This document shows, in pieces, positions 60,094-64,000 of a stretch of DNA of 64,000 nt. The notes under the pieces are model-generated. The model was not told the DNA's origin. It saw only the letters and a list, made by a program, of their open reading frames with translations, and made no database searches. Both the position numbers and the translations under genes were made by a program. Origin of the DNA: Sinorhizobium glycinis (GTDB taxonomy: Bacteria; Pseudomonadota; Alphaproteobacteria; Rhizobiales; Rhizobiaceae); assembly GCF_001651865.1 (NCBI RefSeq), contig NZ_LPUX01000053.1, positions 930,001 through 994,000 on the forward strand. The letters run 5' to 3'. The stretch's first letter is position 1. The number at the start of each line of letters is the position of its first letter.

Positions 60094-61278
60094 ATGAGCA
60101 AGACCTGGCGCCCGGCAACCCAACTCGTCCACGGCGGAACCACCCGCTCGCAGCACGGCGAGACCTCCGAAGCGATCTTCCTGACCCAGGGCTTCGTCTA
60201 CGAGAGCTCGGAAGCGGCGGAAGCCCGCTTCAAAGGCGAGACCGACGGCTTCATCTATGCCCGCTACGGCAGCCCGACCAACGACATGTTCGAGAAGCGC
60301 ATGTGCATGCTCGAAGGCGCCGAAGATGCGCGCGCCACGGCCTCCGGCATGGCGGCGGTCTCCTCGGCAATCCTCTGCCAGGTCAAGGCCGGCGACCACA
60401 TCGTCGCCGCCCGCGCCCTCTTCGGCTCCTGCCGCTGGGTCGTCGAGACGCTGGCGCCGAAATACGGCGTCGAATGCACGCTGGTCGATGGCCGCGATCT
60501 TAAGAACTGGGAAGAGGCGGTCCGCCCGAACACCAAGGTCTTCTTCCTCGAGAGCCCGACCAATCCGACGCTCGAGGTGATCGACATTGCCGGCGTCGCA
60601 AAGCTCGCCAACCAGATCGGTGCCAAGGTTGTCGTCGACAATGTCTTCGCCACACCTCTCTTCCAGAAGCCGCTGGAACTCGGCGCACATATCGTCGTCT
60701 ACTCCGCCACTAAGCATATCGACGGCCAGGGCCGCTGCCTCGGCGGCGTCGTGCTGGCCGACAAGGCGTGGATCGACGAGAACCTGCACGACTATTTCCG
60801 CCATACCGGCCCCGCCATGTCGCCCTTCAACGCCTGGACGCTGCTCAAGGGCATCGAGACGCTGCCGCTGCGCGTCAGGCAGCAGACGGAGAACGCCCGC
60901 CGCATCGCCGACTTCCTCGCCGAGCAGCCGCAGGTGGCCCGGGTCATCTATCCGGGCCGCAAGGACCATCCGCAGGCCGACATCATCGCCAAGCAGATGA
61001 GCGGCGGTTCGACGCTGGTGGCCTTCGAGCTGAAAGGCGGCAAGGAAGCGGCCTTCGCGCTGCAGAACGCGCTCGAGATCGTGCGGATTTCCAACAATCT
61101 CGGCGATTCCAAGAGCCTCATCACCCATCCGGCAACGACGACGCACAAGAACCTCACCGACGAGGCCCGCACCGAACTCGGCATCTCGGCCGGTACAGTG
61201 CGCTTCTCGGCCGGCATCGAGGACAGCGACGATCTGGTCGAGGATTTCGCCAAGGCGCTGGAGGCGGTCCGGGCCTGA
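60094..61278 (+). CDS. metZ: O-succinylhomoserine sulfhydrylase
   Basis: 394 residues of the Cys/Met-metabolism PLP family. The PLP lysine is in YSATKHIDGQGR (K207). YARYGSPTNDMFEKRM, DARATASGMAAV and SLITHPATTTHKNLTDEA are the usual landmarks. It makes homocysteine from O-succinylhomoserine and sulfide in methionine synthesis. The ATG at 60094 was chosen because the upstream open frame runs through the riboswitch. It is controlled by the SAM-II element and closed by a terminator at 61305-61331. Confidence 0.95.
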   Translation: MSKTWRPATQLVHGGTTRSQHGETSEAIFLTQGFVYESSEAAEARFKGETDGFIYARYGSPTNDMFEKRMCMLEGAEDARATASGMAAVSSAILCQVKAGDHIVAARALFGSCRWVVETLAPKYGVECTLVDGRDLKNWEEAVRPNTKVFFLESPTNPTLEVIDIAGVAKLANQIGAKVVVDNVFATPLFQKPLELGAHIVVYSATKHIDGQGRCLGGVVLADKAWIDENLHDYFRHTGPAMSPFNAWTLLKGIETLPLRVRQQTENARRIADFLAEQPQVARVIYPGRKDHPQADIIAKQMSGGSTLVAFELKGGKEAAFALQNALEIVRISNNLGDSKSLITHPATTTHKNLTDEARTELGISAGTVRFSAGIEDSDDLVEDFAKALEAVRA

Positions 61279-61304
61279 TTTGACTCGCAGCATGAGAGTG
61301 TTGA

Positions 61305-61331
61305 CCGCCCGCTTACCGCGGGCGGTTTTTT
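61305..61331 (+). terminator. Intrinsic terminator of metZ
   Basis: CCGCCCGC (61305-61312) pairs with GCGGGCGG (61318-61325), loop TTACC, then six T. It touches the stop of the convergent phosphatidyltransferase gene. Confidence 0.92.
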
Positions 61332-61945
61332 CATTGCCCGTCGCGAAAAGTGAGGCGTGCGAGAACGATCCGCGAGAGCGCGGTGTAAAGGCAGACGGCG
61401 GCAAATATCACTGCCAGCGGCGGAAACCAGGCCGGAAGCAGGCAGGCTGCCAGAAAGAAGGCGATCGTCTCGGTCGCCTCCGCAAGCCCGGTCGTGAAAT
61501 AGAGCGACTTCGCACCGCGGATTTCCGTCGACAGCGCCCGCTTCTCGGCAATCACCGCGAAGGCGAGGAAACTCGAGCCGTTGACATAGAAGGCAAAGAG
61601 CAAGAGCCCGCCGGCAAGGCCGTTCATCGCCGGATCGGCGACGATGAAGGCGAGCGGGATCGCGCCGTAGAAGGCGAAGTCGAGGACGATGTCGAGAAAG
61701 CCGCCGAAATCGGTCTTGCGGGTTGCGCGCGCCACCGCCCCGTCGAGGCCGTCGCAGAGCCGGCTCAACAGGATGAGAGCCGCACCCGCAAGATAGTAGT
61801 GCCGGGCAATGAGGACGGCCGCGGCAAGTCCAAGACAAAGGCCGCAGATCGTGATCGCATCGGCACCCAAGCCGCGTGTAGCGAGCGCCGCACCCAGCCG
61901 GTTCAAAATGGGATCCAGACGCTTGCGCACCGCGCCGTCAAGCAT
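61331..61945 (-). CDS. CDP-alcohol phosphatidyltransferase family protein
   Basis: 204 residues with about six spans. The family signature is complete: DGLDGAVARATRKTDFGGFLD, i.e. DG-x2-AR-x8-G-x3-D-x3-D. Makes phospholipids by swapping CMP for an alcohol; the alcohol substrate (glycerol phosphate, serine, inositol or choline) is not evident. ATG at 61945. It is convergent with metZ and diverges from apaG. Confidence 0.9.
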   Translation of the reverse strand: MLDGAVRKRLDPILNRLGAALATRGLGADAITICGLCLGLAAAVLIARHYYLAGAALILLSRLCDGLDGAVARATRKTDFGGFLDIVLDFAFYGAIPLAFIVADPAMNGLAGGLLLFAFYVNGSSFLAFAVIAEKRALSTEIRGAKSLYFTTGLAEATETIAFFLAACLLPAWFPPLAVIFAAVCLYTALSRIVLARLTFRDGQ

Positions 61946-62056
61946 GTTCGCCCGCCTTGCGTGAAATTTGAAGCGACTCGTATAATCTTGCCGTTATTCT
62001 TCACGAAACCTTATCGCTGTATGATAGTCGAGCAGTTTTGAAACAGGATGTCGAAC

Positions 62057-62449
62057 ATGTACCGCGCACTGACTCGCGACATAGAAGTCACGGTGGAGCC
62101 GTACTATCTCGAAGAGCAATCGGATCCGGATGACAGCCGCTATGTCTGGGGCTACCGCATCGTCATATCGAACCATTCCGAGATCGCGGTTCGGCTGATG
62201 ACGCGCTATTGGCACATCACCGACGAGAACGGCCAGGTGGACGAGGTGAGCGGTCCCGGCGTCATCGGCGAGCAGCCGCTGCTCAATCCCGGCGACACCT
62301 ACGAATACTCCTCCGGCTGCCCGCTCGACACGCCATCCGGCGTCATGTTCGGCCACTACAGCATGGAAGCCGAAGACGGGGAAACCTTCACTGTGGCTAT
62401 CCCCGCCTTTTCGCTGGATTCTCCCGGACTGGTGCGGACGCTGAATTAA
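62057..62449 (+). CDS. apaG: ApaG protein
   Basis: 130 residues, one immunoglobulin-like beta domain: [67 protein letters not shown] and [13 protein letters not shown]. ApaG affects cobalt/magnesium resistance and diadenosine tetraphosphate levels in enterobacteria; its exact activity is unknown. The ATG at 62057 gives the usual length and has CAGGA eight bases upstream; an ATG at 62048 would add three residues. It is convergent with hslO, 8 bases apart. Confidence 0.93.
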   Translation: MYRALTRDIEVTVEPYYLEEQSDPDDSRYVWGYRIVISNHSEIAVRLMTRYWHITDENGQVDEVSGPGVIGEQPLLNPGDTYEYSSGCPLDTPSGVMFGHYSMEAEDGETFTVAIPAFSLDSPGLVRTLN

Positions 62450-62457
62450 CGCACCGC

Positions 62458-63453
62458 TTATTGAGACCGCACCTCGCTTGCCTCGAAACGGTAGTTGGTG
62501 GAGCAGAACTCGCAAGTCACCTTGATCTGACCGTCCTCGATGCTGTGCTCGACGTCCTCCTCGCTCAACCCTTCGAGAACCTCGCGTATCTTGTCGCGCG
62601 AGCAGCTGCAGCGATCATAGACCGCCTGCGGCTGGTAGACGCGAACGCCCCGCTCGTGGAACAGCCGATAAAGGAGGCGCTCCGTGCCGACCGTCGGATC
62701 GGTCAGCTCGTCGGTATCGATGGTCTCGACCATCACCTTGGCTTCGGCCCAGAGATCGTCCTCGTCGAAGAGGAGGCTGGCGTCGCCGTCATCGCCGTCG
62801 CCGCCGGGGAGATCCGGCTGGCGCATGCGCTCGGACGCCTCGGGCAGGAACTGCGCCACCATGCCGCCGGCGCGCCAGCGATGCCGCGGCTTGCCGTTTT
62901 CGTCCCGGTCGAGCAGTTCGGCGACGGCAAGTCGGACCTTGGTCGGTATCTGCTCCGATTGGCGGAAATAGACCGCTGCGATCTCCTCCAGCGTCGCGCC
63001 GTCGAGCGCAACGATACCCTGGTAGCGCTGGGTATGGGCGCCCTGGTCGATCGTGAAGGCGAGGATGCCGTTGCCCAGCAATTCGTGCGGCTGCGTGCGC
63101 CCGCCCTTCTCGGCGACGGCAAGCGCCTCTTCGTCGTAGCGCGCATAGGCGCGAACCCGGTCCGGAGTGGAGAAATCGGCGACGACGAGATCGACCGGCC
63201 CATCGCCCTGGGTCTGGACGATCAGCTTGCCCTCGAACTTGAGCGAGGTTCCGAGCAGAACCGTCAGCACGACCGTTTCGGCAACGAGCCGCGCCACCGG
63301 CAGCGGATAGCTGTGCCGCTCGAGGATTGCGTCGAGCATCGGACCGAGCTGCACGGCTCGGCCGCGCACGTCGAGGCCCTCGACCTGAAAGGGAACGACG
63401 TGGTCGTCACCGGCAAAGTCGAACTCGCCAAGTCCCGGTGCTGTCTCTGTCAT
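62458..63453 (-). CDS. hslO: Hsp33 redox-regulated chaperone
   Basis: 331 residues. The N-terminal core contains DDHVVPFQVEGLDVRGRAV, the central LGNGILAFTIDQGAHTQRYQG, and an acidic linker insert (GGDGDDGDASLLFDEDDLW) that is longer than in E. coli. The zinc-binding redox switch near the C-terminus is CSCSRDKI and CEFCSTNY (CxC and CxxC). Oxidation releases zinc and activates holdase function. AAAGGAGCAAACG precedes the ATG at 63453. It is in line with argF upstream on the same strand. Confidence 0.95.
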   Translation of the reverse strand: MTETAPGLGEFDFAGDDHVVPFQVEGLDVRGRAVQLGPMLDAILERHSYPLPVARLVAETVVLTVLLGTSLKFEGKLIVQTQGDGPVDLVVADFSTPDRVRAYARYDEEALAVAEKGGRTQPHELLGNGILAFTIDQGAHTQRYQGIVALDGATLEEIAAVYFRQSEQIPTKVRLAVAELLDRDENGKPRHRWRAGGMVAQFLPEASERMRQPDLPGGDGDDGDASLLFDEDDLWAEAKVMVETIDTDELTDPTVGTERLLYRLFHERGVRVYQPQAVYDRCSCSRDKIREVLEGLSEEDVEHSIEDGQIKVTCEFCSTNYRFEASEVRSQ

Positions 63454-63742
63454 CGTTTGCTCCTTTCTCGCGAACAATGGCCGCAGTAAGGGCATTGCTT
63501 ACCCTCGTGCAACCTGCCCGTTATCTATTTGATCCCGCCGTGAACGGATTTGTCCAGAAGCCAGGTGCTTTTGCCGGCACCCCTTCGAGCGTCGTTCGGC
63601 AAACTCGCCTGCTGGCTCCGTGAGCGGCGATTGCCGGCACACCGGAGCCGCCCCGTATGCAGCCTAGATCGTGTCAAACCTCGCCGGTTTCAATAGTCTC
63701 GCCGCTGCGGCAGCTGTTGACCCGAGCCGGTTCAGCGACACC
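63454..63742. other. Intergenic region between argF and hslO
   Basis: About 290 bases holding the hslO ribosome binding site (63454-63466) and presumably its promoter. Small GC-rich repeats occur, but no hairpin with a T-run was convincing on the - strand. No gene seen. Confidence 0.4.

Positions 63743-64000
<258 letters not shown>

Overview
The window reads as a chromosomal segment of a rhizobial alphaproteobacterium, most likely Sinorhizobium (Ensifer). The evidence is the high GC content, the rkp-1 capsular (K-antigen) gene order rkpA-G-H-I-J with kpsF, a PodJ polarity protein beside a fad operon, a SAM-II riboswitch ahead of metZ, and the hslO-apaG-metZ neighbourhood typical of rhizobia. 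No insertion sequence, prophage, integrase or CRISPR array was recognised. The accessory flavour comes from intergenic palindromic repeats, several of them present in more than one copy.

Layout. 1-9.3 kb: 3' end of rkpA (type I PKS/FAS-like), then rkpG, rkpH, rkpI and rkpJ on the + strand, meeting kpsF on the - strand. 9.3-13.4 kb: a small conserved protein, then fused secDF with a small membrane-anchored protein upstream of it. 13.5-21.7 kb: a divergent amino-acid uptake and catabolism island. On the - strand lie a BetI-type TetR regulator, an AruH-like transaminase and an AruI-like ThDP decarboxylase. On the + strand lie a polar amino acid ABC transporter (ATPase, binding protein, two permeases) and an M20 amidohydrolase. 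21.8-24.4 kb: a cytochrome bd/CIO-type quinol oxidase (cydA, cydB) plus a 35-codon CydX-like gene. 24.8-28.1 kb: chorismate mutase, galE, a class I aminotransferase and mscL.

28.4-32.8 kb: a hybrid histidine kinase with a sodium/solute-symporter-like sensor, convergent with a LuxR-type response regulator. 32.9-38.9 kb: a periplasmic coiled-coil protein, a DUF952 protein, pyrD, a MATE exporter, a CAP-domain lipoprotein, a small membrane protein, a TPR-methyltransferase and a YitT-like membrane protein. 39-42.6 kb: a ligase-associated Lhr-type helicase and its PdeM metallophosphoesterase, separated by a 38-bp inverted-repeat element. 42.7-49 kb: a stand-alone AsnC ligand domain, a TIGR02186/TauE pair and podJ. 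49.3-55.5 kb: a beta-oxidation operon (acyl-CoA dehydrogenase, thiolase, fadB) with a long palindromic operator, then an HxlR regulator.

55.6-58.5 kb: a LexA-like S24 repressor, a secreted SNase-fold protein lacking the nuclease residues and a TerB-like protein in one operon, followed by an orphan solute-binding protein. 58.7-64 kb: tRNA-Gly(CCC), a long-form dCTP deaminase, SAM-II riboswitch/terminator/metZ, a CDP-alcohol phosphatidyltransferase, apaG, hslO and the 3' end of argF.

The most interesting parts are (i) the arginine-type transaminase/decarboxylase, transporter and amidohydrolase island with a possible leader peptide on its regulator; (ii) the rkpA-G-H set, which resembles a sphingoid-base assembly line; (iii) the S24/pseudo-nuclease/TerB operon; (iv) the split helicase-PdeM repair pair; and (v) the fad-operon palindrome. 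All functions are inferred from reading sequence motifs; no database search was run.
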